This document shows positions 27,201-44,840 of a DNA stretch of 64,000 bases, in pieces (positions within the stretch are counted from its first letter, which is position 1; every line of letters starts with the position of its first letter). This DNA is from Aporrectodea caliginosa (lineage: Eukaryota > Annelida > Clitellata > Crassiclitellata > Lumbricidae): the NCBI GenBank assembly GCA_020284085.1, contig JACEVL010000335.1, positions 1,254,979 through 1,318,978 of the forward strand, written 5' to 3'. The notes under the pieces are model-generated. The model searched no databases. It had not been told where the DNA came from and was given only the letters and a program-made list of their open reading frames with translations. Made by a program: the position numbers and the translations under genes.

Positions 27201-30200
27201 TGGGAACCATATTTAAATTGTCGACGAACATTACCATGACAGGCAGAACATCAGACAGATAGACAGACATCCAGACACTGACTGACTGACTGACTGACTT
27301 ACTTACTTACTGCTGACGTACTAACTGACAGGCAGGCAGGCAGGTTGGTTGGCTGGCTATATGTCTGGCTGACTGGCTGGCTAGCTGGCTCGCTGGCTGA
27401 GTGACTGGCTGATGACTGACTGCATAATCCTAGCTATAGCTAATGACATCCTGATGATGCTGTTGCAGATGTGATGATGATGACGATGACTTACCTTTCG
27501 CTTGTCTCCTGTTTTCTCCGACGGATCGTTGGTCCTTTGTTCTTGTTGCTTGCCCTTCTCTGCCAGAACCTCACTCTTCTTCTGGATCTGTCTCGTCGGA
27601 GTGGTATCCCTCCGCAGAGATGACTGACTCACTATTGTTGTCGTTGTCGATGATAATGACAACGACAAACCGTGGTCGTTGCCCGTTTTCTTCGTCTTCG
27701 CAGTCGTTGGTTGTTTTTGCCTCGGAGGAGTGGACGTTTTCGATCTTCTGGGTCTGGCCTCGGGTGTTGGTCCAGCCGGCCTTGACGGACGATCCGATGA
27801 CTTGGAGCGCAGCTGTTGGCGTTTGCGAGGTCTGAAGTCGGCACTCCTCGATCTGTACCTCTCCGGTGAAACAGATCCTGCAAGATGAGGTGCAAAGGAT
27901 CAGGGTCAATAGATCGAGATCCAGAGGAAGAAAGGAGACAGACTGAGGGAGGGACGGAGGTGGGAGGGACGGAGGAATGAGCTATGGAGGGAGAGAGGGA
28001 GGGAGTTGCAGTCAAGCATTATGAGGATTATAACGACAAAGATGAAACTTTGGCAATGACAACGACGATTATGATGTTTAGAGTAAGGAGGACGAGGAGG
28101 AGGACGAGGAGGAGGACGAGGAGGACGAGGAGGAGGACGAGGAGGACGAGGAGGAGAAAGAAGGAGGCAGAGGAGGAGGAGCTGCAACGTTCCCTCTAAT
28201 ATTTTTTCTGTGTGCGCGGAACTGGCGACTATTTGAGCAGCCTAATTTCCGCTTGAGCAATAAAACTAGCTGAGCAACACATTTTTAGAAACATCTGTGA
28301 TTGTAAATTGTAACTACAGACTAATGTAACAGTACTGACTAAATACATGTTTGTAATAATGGTTTTAGTTTATTAAAGAAGATCTATCGCTGAAGAAGGT
28401 TAATAATTCAATGGCCAGTTAACGAAACTTTAGCTCATAATATGTATTTCCTACCAAAACTTGTGCGCGGAATTTTGAAACTGCTGTGCGGCATTTTTTA
28501 ATCAGCTGCGCGGCCGCGCAGCCGCACACCTTAGAGGGAGCATTGGGAGGAGGTGGAGGAGAAAGAGGAGGAGGAAGAGGAGGACGAAGGAAGAGGAAAA
28601 GGAGGAGAAGGACGAAGAGGAAGAGGAGGACGAAATAGAAAGAGAGGGAAGGAGAAAGAGGAGGAGGAGGACAAGGAGGAGGAAGAGAAGGAAGGAGAAA
28701 GAGGACAATTGATGTTGATGGTGATGATGGTGATGATGATGATGATGAAGCCCCGTGGTTCCTGTACTCAACTGTATCGACTGCATGTGACTAGAGGAGC
28801 GCCATCCTGTTGAGTGTTTCCTCCTCCTCCTGTTGGTCGTGTTGTGCGTATCTGGTAAGCGACGGTCGGAGTAGTGTAGTTCGGTTCCTTCCCTGAGAAC
28901 AGACTGAGGGCGCGACGCCGATAGAACCCTCCTTGACCTCGCGACGAACCTAAACAACCCGATCATCGTTTATGTGGCGCCAGTTTCTATCATTTATAAA
29001 GCGCCTCTACACGCATTCAAACACATATACATGTATTATACAGAAGTATATACGGCTAAATGCATGCATGAATCAACACATGCATAGACATACCTATACA
29101 CAGATACATAGATAGATACATAGATATATACATAGATACATACATAGATACATACACACATGCGTACGTATGCGTGTATGTGTATATGCTAGCCTGTGAG
29201 TGTGTAGTTCTGTGCCTATGAAGAATGATATAGCGCCGTGTCTCACCTGTGCTCTGGTTCGAATCGGATGCTGCCTTCTCCAGCAGCTGTTGCTTTCTCT
29301 CCTAATACAAACAATGCACTTTATATAGCTCAATGTCTGTCTGGCTCTGTTCGACTGTCTATACATATACATACATATATATATATATGCGTGTATGTAT
29401 ATATGCTAGCCTGTGAGTGTGTAGTTCTGTATGAACATATGTATATGTATATATATGTTTATATGTATATGTATGTATAATTGTATATATATACAGGGTG
29501 GCTCAATAAAAAAAGTCCCAGCGAACAAAATTTGCAGGGAAAAGATCTTTCAACAATCTCCGAAAATTTCATTGCTTCAACAGTTGCGGCTGTTTATATA
29601 TTCTATTCAGTATTTTCAAAATTACTCAGAAAAATGGATAGTCATTAGTCACATGTGATTTTCAATGTCAAGTAGCATCTTCCTTCCTCTCTCTCTTCCT
29701 CACATCGCACCATTCCTTACATCACGTCATGTTACATTACCCTACATTATACGGTAGGTCACTCAGTCTTTGTGAGTCAATCGATAGAAGAACACTTATG
29801 TAGCGCTACTCAACGTATTCTTCGCTGGTCAGTTTTCGTATCCTGTCCTCGATTTCCCTCTTCCTCTCCTTGTCCCTCTTTTTCTTGTCGCTCAGCCTCT
29901 GCGCCTTCTCCTTCTCCAGTCGCTGGAGAAAGTCCATCGCCTTCCGATCGGAGCTCTCCAGCTCCTCCATCCTCTCCTTCTGCCTCAGAGCCATCATCTT
30001 CTTCGCCAGCTGGACTCTCTCCTCCGCTGTCCTTGGAACCGGTTCGCGAGGAACCCGTTCCGCTCTTCCCTGCCTCTTCTCCGTCTTTGCGGCCGATTCC
30101 TTTTCGTTGCCCTTCACTCCCTTTGATTCCAGGTTGTTTTCTTTGGAGTTTCCAGCTGACTCGCCGCTGTTTCCCTCGATTCCGGGTTCCTTTGTTTCTT

Positions 30201-30377
30201 TCTCCATCGAAATATCCGTGAGCGATCGTTGTGCCGATGAGGGACCTTGGTCTGGACCGGATGTTGAAATCCGCGTGTCAGCCAATGATCCACCGGATTC
30301 AGGGACCTTAGAGCCTTCAGAGGGTCCTAACCCCACTCGCGAATAGTCTTTCTCCTCTTTCTCTTCTTCCTGGGCAT
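22106..30377 (-). CDS. MAP7: MAP7/ensconsin-family microtubule-associated protein (spliced gene)
   Basis: MAP7 proteins bind microtubules through an N-terminal basic coiled coil and recruit and activate kinesin-1 through a C-terminal coiled-coil domain. Supported exons in transcription order are 29815-30377, 29247-29301, possibly 28800-28949, 27495-27877, 26670-27166, 25903-26116, 25505-25609 and 22106-24277. The last five join in perfect phase. The kinesin-binding-type domain reads from LELRRLAREKAKRQAEEDLA through a long Glu/Lys/Arg helix to KKKLDLIMKRVK; a basic helix ending in L-x-x-IMKR is the end of the C-terminal MAP7 domain. The N-terminal exon carries another basic helix (ERVQLAKKMMALRQKERMEE). 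Unusual are a 723-residue repetitive last exon and a KEVKPPKEVK-type Lys/Pro linker. The start codon lies upstream of 30377 and was not found. Confidence 0.75.
22905..23240 (-). repeat. coding tandem repeat, 63-bp unit
   Basis: Five units of about 63 bp encode DDLSLATVTSDNADKKI-type 21-residue repeats. Units differ by scattered substitutions but keep the frame. Confidence 0.85.
23580..23960 (-). repeat. coding tandem repeat, 15-bp unit
   Basis: About 25 degenerate 15-bp units encode DKNNT/DKSNA/DKDNS pentapeptides. A larger block order (NNTKKDNIDKNSTDKNNADV and its variant) occurs twice, showing higher-order duplication. Confidence 0.85.
24425..25495. repeat. ATGTTATTTT-type intronic satellite
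   Basis: About 1 kb of degenerate units built from TATGCTATGTTATTTT lies in the last MAP7-family intron (between exons 22106-24277 and 25505-25609). An L2-type tail (24640-24745) interrupts it. The Tyr/Cys/Met-rich open frames on the plus strand are repeat artefacts. Confidence 0.9.
24640..24745 (+). mobile_element. L2-type LINE 3' tail
   Basis: TGGGAGCGCTTCTGAGTAGA, then CTTGAAGGGACGCTATATAA and CTCCAGAATGAATGAAT. It matches the copy at 45795-45895 over about 100 bp, including the GAATGAATGAAT tail. Confidence 0.75.
25505..25609 (-). CDS. MAP7: MAP7-family gene, internal exon (coiled coil)
   Basis: A 105-bp exon of 35 codons, phase 0 on both sides. The acceptor is CCGTTTCAG and the donor AAG|GTAAGTGAC. 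It encodes an all-helical charged segment (AEAKLKEEMKIKEKERLEKT, ending MARKK). Confidence 0.85.
25903..26116 (-). CDS. MAP7: MAP7-family gene, internal exon (coiled coil)
   Basis: The acceptor is ACTTTGGCAG and the donor GAG|GTAAGGCAA. The exon is 214 bp: one base completing the upstream codon plus 71 codons. It is extremely Glu/Lys/Arg-rich (ERIEAEKKRAEEAEREGEER, later KIKEEEARIKEEE), a continuous alpha-helix with no proline. A GGAC microsatellite (about 25825-25865) sits just inside the following intron. Confidence 0.85.
26260..26660. repeat. GAT/GAC and CATCGTC trinucleotide-rich intron
   Basis: Interrupted GATGAT/GACGAC tracts (26265-26400) and CGTCATCATC tracts (26545-26655) occupy the MAP7-family intron upstream of exon 25903-26116. 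Confidence 0.8.
26670..27166 (-). CDS. MAP7: MAP7-family gene, exon with KEVK repeats and start of the C-terminal domain
   Basis: The acceptor TTGGCTCCAG precedes GTT CCA ACA (phase 0). The donor GCCAG|GTTGGA is weak but leaves two bases that the next exon's single base completes as AGA. The first half is a Lys/Pro linker of about 17 degenerate PKEVKP units; the second half opens the helical domain (MLELRRLAREKAKRQAEEDL). Confidence 0.8.
27240..27420. repeat. GACT / GGCAG / CTGG tetranucleotide tracts
   Basis: Adjacent GACTGACT, ACTTACTT, GGCAGGCAG and GCTGGCTGGC runs lie in a MAP7-family intron. Confidence 0.85.
27495..27877 (-). CDS. MAP7: MAP7-family gene, Ser/Arg/Pro-rich linker exon
   Basis: The acceptor is TCATCTTGCAG and the donor AAAG|GTAAGTCATC, a strong site. 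The exon is 383 bp, with two bases completing the upstream codon and then 127 codons. It starts SVSPERYRSRSADFRPRKRQ and ends SEKTGDKRK. A basic, Ser/Pro-rich linker between the two coiled coils is what MAP7 proteins have. Confidence 0.8.
28080..28172. repeat. GGAGGACGA minisatellite
   Basis: Repeats of GAGGAGGACGAGGAGGAC type lie in a MAP7-family intron, directly beside the hAT MITE. Confidence 0.85.
28185..28545. mobile_element. hAT-like MITE, 361 bp
   Basis: The left end is CAACGTTCCCTCTAAT and the right end, on the other strand, CAATGCTCCCTCTAAGG, an inverted terminal repeat. Subterminal GTGCGCGGAA motifs occur on both sides. It sits between two GGA-rich tracts, which makes the flanking duplication ambiguous, so the superfamily is tentative. 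There is no coding capacity. Confidence 0.6.
28546..28750. repeat. GGA-rich and GAT microsatellites
   Basis: A purine tract of GGAGGAAGAGG type (28546-28705) runs into GATGATGATG (about 28712-28748). Confidence 0.9.
28800..28949 (-). CDS. possible MAP7-family exon, uncertain
   Basis: An acceptor-like GGGTTGTTTAG at 28950 is followed by open sequence. One frame reads FVARSRRVLSASRPQS, similar in style to the Ser/Arg linker of MAP7 proteins. The upstream exon's phase would instead select a Gly/Arg-rich frame (GSSRGQGGFYRRR). No good donor is visible. Confidence 0.3.
29247..29301 (-). CDS. MAP7: MAP7-family gene, 55-bp internal exon
   Basis: The acceptor TTTGTATTAG and donor CACAG|GTGAGAC bound 55 bp. 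Read in the phase left by exon 29815-30377 it gives ERKQQLLEKAASDSNQST plus one base, continuing the basic helix. Confidence 0.6.
29487..29600. mobile_element. mariner-like terminal fragment
   Basis: TACAGGGTGGCTCAATAAAA preceded by TATATA looks like the terminal inverted repeat of a Tc1/mariner-type element at a TA target. The matching opposite end was not found, so it is a fragment. Confidence 0.35.
29815..30377 (-). CDS. MAP7: MAP7-family gene, N-terminal basic-helix exon
   Basis: The acceptor TGCGTTCGCAG is followed by two bases completing a codon and 187 codons. The first part is acidic and disordered (AQEEEKEEKD). The second is a long basic helix: EERVQLAKKMMALRQKERME, then DFLQRLEKEKAQRLSDKK and ERKREIEDRIRKLTSEEY. 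A weak donor, TAC|GTTGAG, lies just before an in-frame TAG (29808-29806), so either splicing to 29247-29301 or termination is possible. Splicing is preferred because the next exon continues the helix in phase. Confidence 0.6.
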
Positions 30378-30439
30378 CTGCGAACGCACACAAAGAAAAC
30401 TGCTCAGAACAAAGTTACTATTAGATAGCCTCCAATACA

Positions 30440-30620
30440 TAGGCCTACATGCATCCATTCATTCATGACAGATATGTATATAGCACACCCTCAAGGTAAC
30501 CACTTGGGGGTGCTCCAGACCCCAGCGCTGCCAAAAAGGACAGTTCTGAGTTTAGAATAGACAGAGAAGACAAGTTCCTGCCTAAGGGCAAAAGGAACAA
30601 GGAGAACGCTTCGCTCAGTA
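30440..30620 (-). repeat. L2/SINE-type tail in reverse orientation
   Basis: ATTCATTCATGACAGATATG then TATATAGCACACCCTCAAGG, the reverse of the common 3' tail, with related sequence following. Confidence 0.5.
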
Positions 30621-30957
30621 GAGCAAATGAAGAGGCGCCACTGTATATCGGCAGCAGAGTTATCTGAAGTTGACAGAGGCAAGGCCCAACAGGCACCGCC
30701 ACACCAAGGTCCAAGGCAGCAATCCATAGAGCATGCATACACGCATAGCCTACGCACATACAACAAATGCATGCAAATGTAGATCTAAATGTGAAGCCAA
30801 TAGTGAACTGCAAGTTGATTTGATGCAATTCTGCTCTACGGATCTAATCCAATAACTTCTAAGCGCCTTAATCGCCCAGGGCTTCAGTCGATGGTCGCTT
30901 CAGGAGAAATCCTTTTCAAAGTCATCATCCGTTGGAGAAATGCACGGCGGAATTCCG

Positions 30958-31051
30958 AAAACTATACTCACACACAAGCACACACACCTACACACCTACA
31001 AACACACCTACACACACACACACACCTACACACCTACAAACACACCTACAC

Positions 31052-31117
<66 letters not shown>
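30958..31117. repeat. CA microsatellite
   Basis: Interrupted ACACCTACACAA units run into a pure CA run (about 31053-31117). Confidence 0.95.
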
Positions 31118-31119
<2 letters not shown>

Positions 31120-32096
31120 TGTGACTAGTTGAGTAAAGTTATTCAGAATATATATCAGTCTAGTAGAGGGTTGTCCATCATACGATCCGCGAACAACAAT
31201 CCAGCCCGCCGTGTGGGTTCATCCGATCCGCCGAGCCTTTCAAAATATTGATTTTTATATGCCTAAAAATTGTTCATTGAATACTATAGCAGTTGCTACC
31301 TGACGCGGCCGGTCTTTAAAATTTCCCATAATAATTCTTGATCTCAGAAGAAATGACATTCAATACTCTGTGGTGCAATCCATGATCTTTCTTTCAGCCT
31401 CAACTCACAATGGTGGAGACAACAAGTGCAAGTGAAAGGTGAAAAATGGACTCCGAAATATGAGCTTCTAAAAATTTGTGGACCGATGAATATTTCGTCA
31501 TTGAACATTCTAAGGGTATATTTTAATTGAAAAGATAACAGTCACTAAGAAATATAGGCCTACTATTAAAAGGCATTATTCCACTAAACACGGCACAAAG
31601 TTGGATCTGATCACGGTGATATGATCTACGTCAGTATAGTTCGCTGGTTGAGGAGGGCAGCCACACTATACACAGAATCTAATCACCGAAGGATGAAATA
31701 AAATATTCTATTGCAAGCAAAGGAAAAGATGTTGGCTTCTTGAATGATAATTTATTAATAAAGAATGTGATTTTTTGGTTGCAGTAGCTAAATATCTGGT
31801 TGACTTGAATGCCAAGCTTTAAGGAAAAGATCAGCAGGTTAACAAAATGTATGAACAAGTAGGCCTCGTTGCATTTTCTCAAAAGTTACAGCTTATTTAT
31901 AATACATGAGCCTGAAAGAAGTTGTCCAATTGCCAACACTGTTGACCAGGTCTACTGAAATGATGAACCATGCCAAGAACTCAGAATTACTTGCAAACCT
32001 TTTGGTCGAGTTCACACACAGATTTACTGATTTCAAAGAACGTAACAAATGATCTGCTGCTGTTCGGAGATCTATTTTTAGACTGATCCGACTGAT
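31120..32096. other. intergenic, no gene recognised
   Basis: AT-rich sequence with no coding or repeat signature that I can identify. Confidence 0.4.
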
Positions 32097-32105
32097 GTTG
32101 CAGAA

Positions 32106-32523
32106 GGGTCTAGGGCATTTCCCCCCCCCCGGACAATTCCCCACCGGACGTTTCCCCCGAAGTTGGACTGATGAAAATAATTCTCTACTTTAATAGAAGT
32201 TGGATTGATGAAAGAAATAATTTTTCTTAAATAGAAGCTGGAATTATGAAACAAATTGTATGCTTAAATAGAAGTTTGATTGATGAACAAATTCTTTGCC
32301 GAAATAAAAGCTGGATTTATGAAAGAAATTCGTCTTTTAAATAGAAATTGGATTGATGAAAAATAATCTTTGCTTAAATAGAAGTTGGAATGATGAAAGA
32401 AGGCCTTTGCTTCAATAGAAGTTGGATTAATTACAGTTATCATGGACAATGGTAGAGTTACCTACTTACTGCTCTGGGGGAAATGTCCGGGGGGAAATGT
32501 CCAGAGGGAATTGTCAGGATACC
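32106..32523. mobile_element. Mutator-like MITE with minisatellite core, 418 bp
   Basis: The ends form imperfect inverted repeats of about 45-50 bp built from GGACATTTCCCCC-type motifs: on the left GGACAATTCCCC and CGGACGTTTCCCCC, on the right GGGGGAAATGTCC twice and GGGAATTGTC. Identical 9-bp copies of GTTGCAGAA flank it (32097-32105 and 32524-32532); 9 bp is typical of Mutator-like elements. The interior is about seven tandem units of about 37 bp (AAGTTGGATTGATGAAAG plus TGCTTAAATAG). There is no ORF. Confidence 0.65.
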
Positions 32524-32769
32524 GTTGCAGAAACATCGCCAAAGGAACTTGTTGACTTAAAGATCGGTTTACAAGACAACAACTGGGACAGATGAGTGCA
32601 CGATGCACTTTTTGGAACAAGCAATCACTTGCATATACACTACAAGGAAAGCCATATATATGGGCGTATGTACATGTATAATAAAAAGTACTAGTCATCA
32701 TATATACATGTATGTATGTGTGTAAACTTTGTATTTGTACATGCGTGCATGCGTGTATTTATGTATTAT

Positions 32770-33300
32770 GTAGGCTATGTATGTATGTATGTATGTATGT
32801 ATGTATGTATGTGTATAATAAAAAGTACTAGTCATCATATGACGAGTTAATATAGTCTATATATTTGTATACATCCTATACACTTCGCATACAATACATG
32901 CAAACACAAAGACACGTGCAGACAAATTTTAATTTTATCGATATACTTTGGATGTGGTGCGATAGTGATGCTATCAGCATCAGCAGCAATCAGCAGCAGC
33001 AGCAACTAATCATCACAGGTGTTGAAGGTGTGCCTCCCATCAACTGCGCCCAACACGTGGACGCTACGTCGGCAAACTCCGGTAATGCGCCGATGTTTGC
33101 TCAGACTTCTCTCGTTTCATATACACAAATACACACATATACACATGCACATATACACACACAAACACACACACATACATGCATACACATACACACACAC
33201 ATATACACATACATACATACATAGCCTACATAATACATAAATACACGCATGCGCGCATGTACAAATACAAAGTTTACACACATACATACATGTATATATA
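32770..33300. repeat. ATGT and CACATA tracts
   Basis: An ATGT run (about 32775-32812) and CACATATACA-type tracts (33120-33300) flank short unique sequence with no gene seen. Confidence 0.8.
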
Positions 33301-33334
33301 CATAATATGCATATGACGAAACAATGGCCTCCAT

Positions 33335-33810
33335 TGTCCTCAGTCATTAGTCAAGTGCACTGCTACCCTTAGTGTTAGTCCAAGTCCTCATTTGTATTGT
33401 CTATCCAGCGTTGTCTTGGTCTGCCTTTGTTTCTTTTCCTTCGAATTTTCCATATAGTGCATTGTGTGGAATACGGCCAACTGGCATTCTTTCTACATGT
33501 CCAAACCATCGGAGTCTTTGTTGCACGACTTTGTCTAGCAGGGTTGTTTCGATCCCTAATGATTGTCTAATGTCATCGTTCCTTATTTTCTGCAGTCTTG
33601 AAATCCCTGCAATTTTCCATGGCCAACTCATTTCTGCTGTAAGAATTCTTTTCTTATTAACTTGTTTTCGCATTGTCCACCATTCCCATCCGTATAGGAA
33701 AATCGGTTGGATCATCATCTCGTATATTTTATCTTGGTTTACTAAGTTAATTATCTGCTTCTCCATATCCTGTTTATCATTCCTAATGCTTGTGAAGCAC
33801 GTTTAATTCT
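33335..33810 (-). mobile_element. LINE reverse-transcriptase C-terminal relic (copy 2)
   Basis: The minus-strand open frame at 33401-33766 reads YGWEWWTMRKQ, KIAGISRLQKIRNDDIRQSL, LLDKVVQQRLRWFGHVERM and GRIPHNALYGKFEG. This is the conserved region downstream of the reverse-transcriptase palm in many invertebrate non-LTR elements. The 121-codon frame is intact here, but both ends are truncated. Confidence 0.8.
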
Positions 33811-34217
33811 TCTTTGTATGTCTTTATCGTTGTACAATGTACATGTATACATTCAGTCAAATGTATGTATACATAATTACATATCCGTGTATATGTGTGA
33901 ATATACATGCATATATGAGTGTACACATGACTTTATATTATGTATATTTATATATGTCAATATGTGCATTGTGCACACATTTTAGTTGCAAGCGAACGCA
34001 TCATGAAAAGACAAATGACGACCTATTATTCACAGCTGAAAGCGCATTCATTGTTTGTAGTTCCATTGTTTAACAATATCTTACGGCTGCCAACCGATTG
34101 AATCTGTACAGTTACTGACTGTCCACCGACGCTGGGGTCACAACGAAGACGATTAGCGTCGCCCCTCCCCTTCATCCAGTCTTCGGACTGGCATCACACG
34201 AAAAAGTGGGTTGTAAT

Positions 34218-34380
34218 CAGTGGCGGCGCCAGGATTTCAGGTTTGGGGGGGGCTAAAGCTCAAAAACCTTCCCTTTTGTCCCTCCTCGCTGTGATTTGCA
34301 GTGATTTCCCACTTTGGGGGGGGGGCTGAGCCGCAGTTAGGGGGGGCTAAGCACCCCTAGCCCCTCTGGCGCCGCCACTG
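34218..34380. mobile_element. hAT MITE, 163 bp, with 8-bp target duplication
   Basis: The ends are CAGTGGCGGCGCCAGG and, at the right, CTGGCGCCGCCACTG: near-perfect 15-bp inverted repeats. Identical GTTGTAAT copies flank it (34210-34217 and 34381-34388). The interior is G-rich with no ORF. A second right end of this family lies at about 60440-60490. Confidence 0.9.
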
Positions 34381-34497
34381 GTTGTAATAAAGTTAACACA
34401 GGGGAATGCTTCCAAAAGTTTAACGACTTCTTAGGCCTATGGCATAAAAAAGGCCGTTGACCTTAATAGGAAAGTTTTTCTGTACAGTTGTCGCTCC

Positions 34498-34640
34498 GGC
34501 ATCAATTACATACAATACAATGCAATACAGTGCAATACAATACAATACAAATGAAAATTTATAGCGCGCTTTAGGAAGACAGGACTTGCACGAGAGCGCG
34601 TTTCACTACATTCGTAGTCATGATGCAATGTGAATAATAG
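34498..34640. repeat. ACAAT run plus TTATAGCGCGCTTTA repeat
   Basis: ATACAATACAATACAAATG, then AAAATTTATAGCGCGCTTTA. The same junction recurs at about 42003-42050, so this is a dispersed family related to the L2-type tails. Confidence 0.6.
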
Positions 34641-36880
34641 AGTTTTAAATTTGCTTTAAACTGAGCAACAGATGTGCACTGGCGAACTGAAGTTGGCAGA
34701 CTGTTCGATTCTAATTAACATAAATTAACATAAATTAGCATGCTGTGCTGCTCCTAGTATACCGTCATGGTTGAATAGAAAATGTACGACTTCAGCAGCA
34801 GATGCGTGTAAGCTCCAATTCTGTCACAGTCCTTTGCGCAAGTCTCTGATATCATCATAATATTGTCATTGACCCGTCTTCGTGACGCTTGTCGTAACCG
34901 TATATTTATATTGTTGGCCTACATAGGCCTAGGCCTATACTGCAATATCAGATAATTAAAATAATTGAGTTGCACGTCTTACAGCAGGCACGTGATCATC
35001 GCACCGTGCAATCCATTATCTTGCCTTGCTATTTAACCTTGCCATCCATTACCCTTACTTAGTCCTAGCATAACTTACTTTACCTACAATTAACTTGCCT
35101 TCTACTCCATTACCTTGTCTTACCATACGCTTACCATACCTTACAGAGACAGTCATATAGGTCTTACCTGCCATAGCTTCAGTTTCATATAGGACTATTT
35201 CTGCATCCGTCCGTCCGTCCGTCCGTTCGTCTGATCGTTCGATCACTCACCTGAACAGGTGTGTTTCTGCGACGCACGTGCAACCCTTCCCCTCCTCGCT
35301 ACCCTCCTCCCTCCAACAACCGTCCCCCAATTTCTCCGACCCGTGTTGCAGCAGCCGCAGACTCTAAGAGTGGGGGGAGGCAGGTCATGTGTACAGACCG
35401 CACGAGTGTACTGATGTGTGCACAGATGGCTTGTACGCCACAATACGATTTTGGTAGGTCGTTGGAAGGCGCTATATAAATATACAGGTACAATGGTACA
35501 AGCATACATGCAAACACACATACATACATACAAACGAGCATACATACGTACATACGTACATACATACATACATACATACGTACATATATACATACACACA
35601 ATGTCATACATTGTTTGCACACATGTTTGCATACATGCATATATATATATATACATACGTTGCGCTCTGCAAGCTGTGGAGATATGCAGGTGCAGGCTTC
35701 CTTGATTCAGCTCGAGCCCATTGTGCCTTCTCACCTATCAGACCATCTCACTCAAACAGCTTCACTGAACACACTACGGTTTATGCGTTTGACTCTGAGC
35801 AGCATACATTTGCTAACTCTCTTAAAACACCCGTGTTTAGGTCAGTCCACTAGCCACGAGAGCAAAGCTCTTGTGAAGTATTTGAAAGACCTTATAAATC
35901 ATTGTCTTCATACGTACATATATGCATACATGCATACATGTACACATACATAATTATATCCACATGCATGCATGCATATTTACGCACACAGACATACATA
36001 CATACAGATACAATCACGCAGATATTGAGCCATACACACATATTGACAGACAGACAGAGAGTCGAAGGCAGAAAAGAGAATACTTCCTTCAGATGTCAAT
36101 CTGCTTCTAACCGAAGCAGAGGTAATGCTCTCTTCTTCATCACTATGATCATTATTGAAACCATCACAGTTCATCTGATAATTATAATCATAATCAATGA
36201 AATCATCATGATCACTGCCTCTCCTGCCTTTAATCCCTCTCCATTCCATAGTGGTTTTATGCTGTATGTTGCAACAAGCACACAGGAGAAGTTCTGTTAT
36301 ATATAAATTGAGTGATTACAATTGTTATTCTGATGTTTACCGATTTGGCAGAGACACAAAACGTCTTAACCAGATTTATAATTTCAGCAAACTGTTCTGA
36401 AATGGCATGATGGGCGTGTGTGTTTGTATGTATGCGTCTATGCATTGTTTTGTATGTTGAATATATGCATATATAATATTATATGCATATATATATGCAT
36501 ATATGTACATGTATGGGTATATGTATGCATGTATGCATAGATATGTATGTAGGCATGTTTCTGGTTTTTTTAAAGCACTGTTTTTCTAAAAAGTAAATGT
36601 ATGCATGTGTGCATGCATGTCTGTATTAAATGAAAATTTAACGTCAGGCAATGCGATAAATTTTCATTTCAGTCCCTGATTTCATCATTTAATTAACTTA
36701 ATCAATTTTACACAACACACTTCATGCTTCATATTATGTAATATATATAATACTGTGACATAAAAGTGTACCAGCACAATAGTTAAGGTACATGTACCTA
36801 ATTTCTTAACAAAAGAATGTAAAGAACTGTGCCCCCTAGTGTTCTATTGTTGGGCAGAAAGACATCACTGATTATCATTA
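34640..36880. other. intergenic, microsatellite-rich, no gene recognised
   Basis: Contains CTTACC-type degenerate repeats (about 35000-35150), a GTCC run (35205-35225), an L2-type motif GGCGCTATATAAATATACAG (about 35468), CATA tracts (35500-35660, 35910-36010) and ATATGCAT tracts (36460-36550). Confidence 0.6.
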
Positions 36881-36886
36881 TAATTC

Positions 36887-37088
36887 ATACATCAATCATT
36901 GATCATACATCAATCAATGACTATTCACCAATCAATGATCATACAACAATCAATGACTATTCACCAATCAATGATCATACAACAATCACTGATCATACAA
37001 CACTCATTGATCATACACCAATCAATGATCATACACCAATCAATGATCATACACCAATCAATGATCATACAACAATCAATGATCATAC
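36887..37088. repeat. tandem repeat of about 19 bp containing TGATCA
   Basis: About ten units of the form CAATCAATGATCATACA, most carrying the palindrome TGATCA. It lies just downstream of the OSTM1 stop codon, in its 3' flank or untranslated region. Confidence 0.85.
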
Positions 37089-37190
37089 ACAGCATTCCAA
37101 TTTCGTTCATAGTTAACATTTGGAAATGAACACTCGTTGAACACAGAGTTCGGTTGCACACCGTTGCCTAGAATTTGATTGTTGTTCGTG

Positions 37191-44579
<7,389 letters not shown>

Positions 44580-44840
44580 CTGGAATCAAAGAGATTAAGT
44601 AGTCTTTTTTAATCTAAGTTTTACCCATACATAAAATAAACGACGTGTGACGAACAGATACAGGAAGATTTCCAAAGTATAGGTCCAGCAACCGAAGACT
44701 TGTTCAGCAAGAACACGTGATTCTAAAGCGCCCATATATAGCATCAACCTATTCATTTTTCAATGAATTTGTCGTATGAGATCATTCATCTCCGCTGCCC
44801 ACAGGCGAAATTGGGGGCATGAGGGGTACTTAATTGGTAC

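Noticed and set aside
33401..33766. Possible host gene of 121 codons on the minus strand
   Set aside because: The motif content (RLRWFGHVERM) is that of a LINE, and a decayed second copy is present at 17030-17340.
36887..37088. Possible CRISPR array (short regular repeats)
   Set aside because: The units are contiguous with no unique spacers, and the sequence is eukaryotic.
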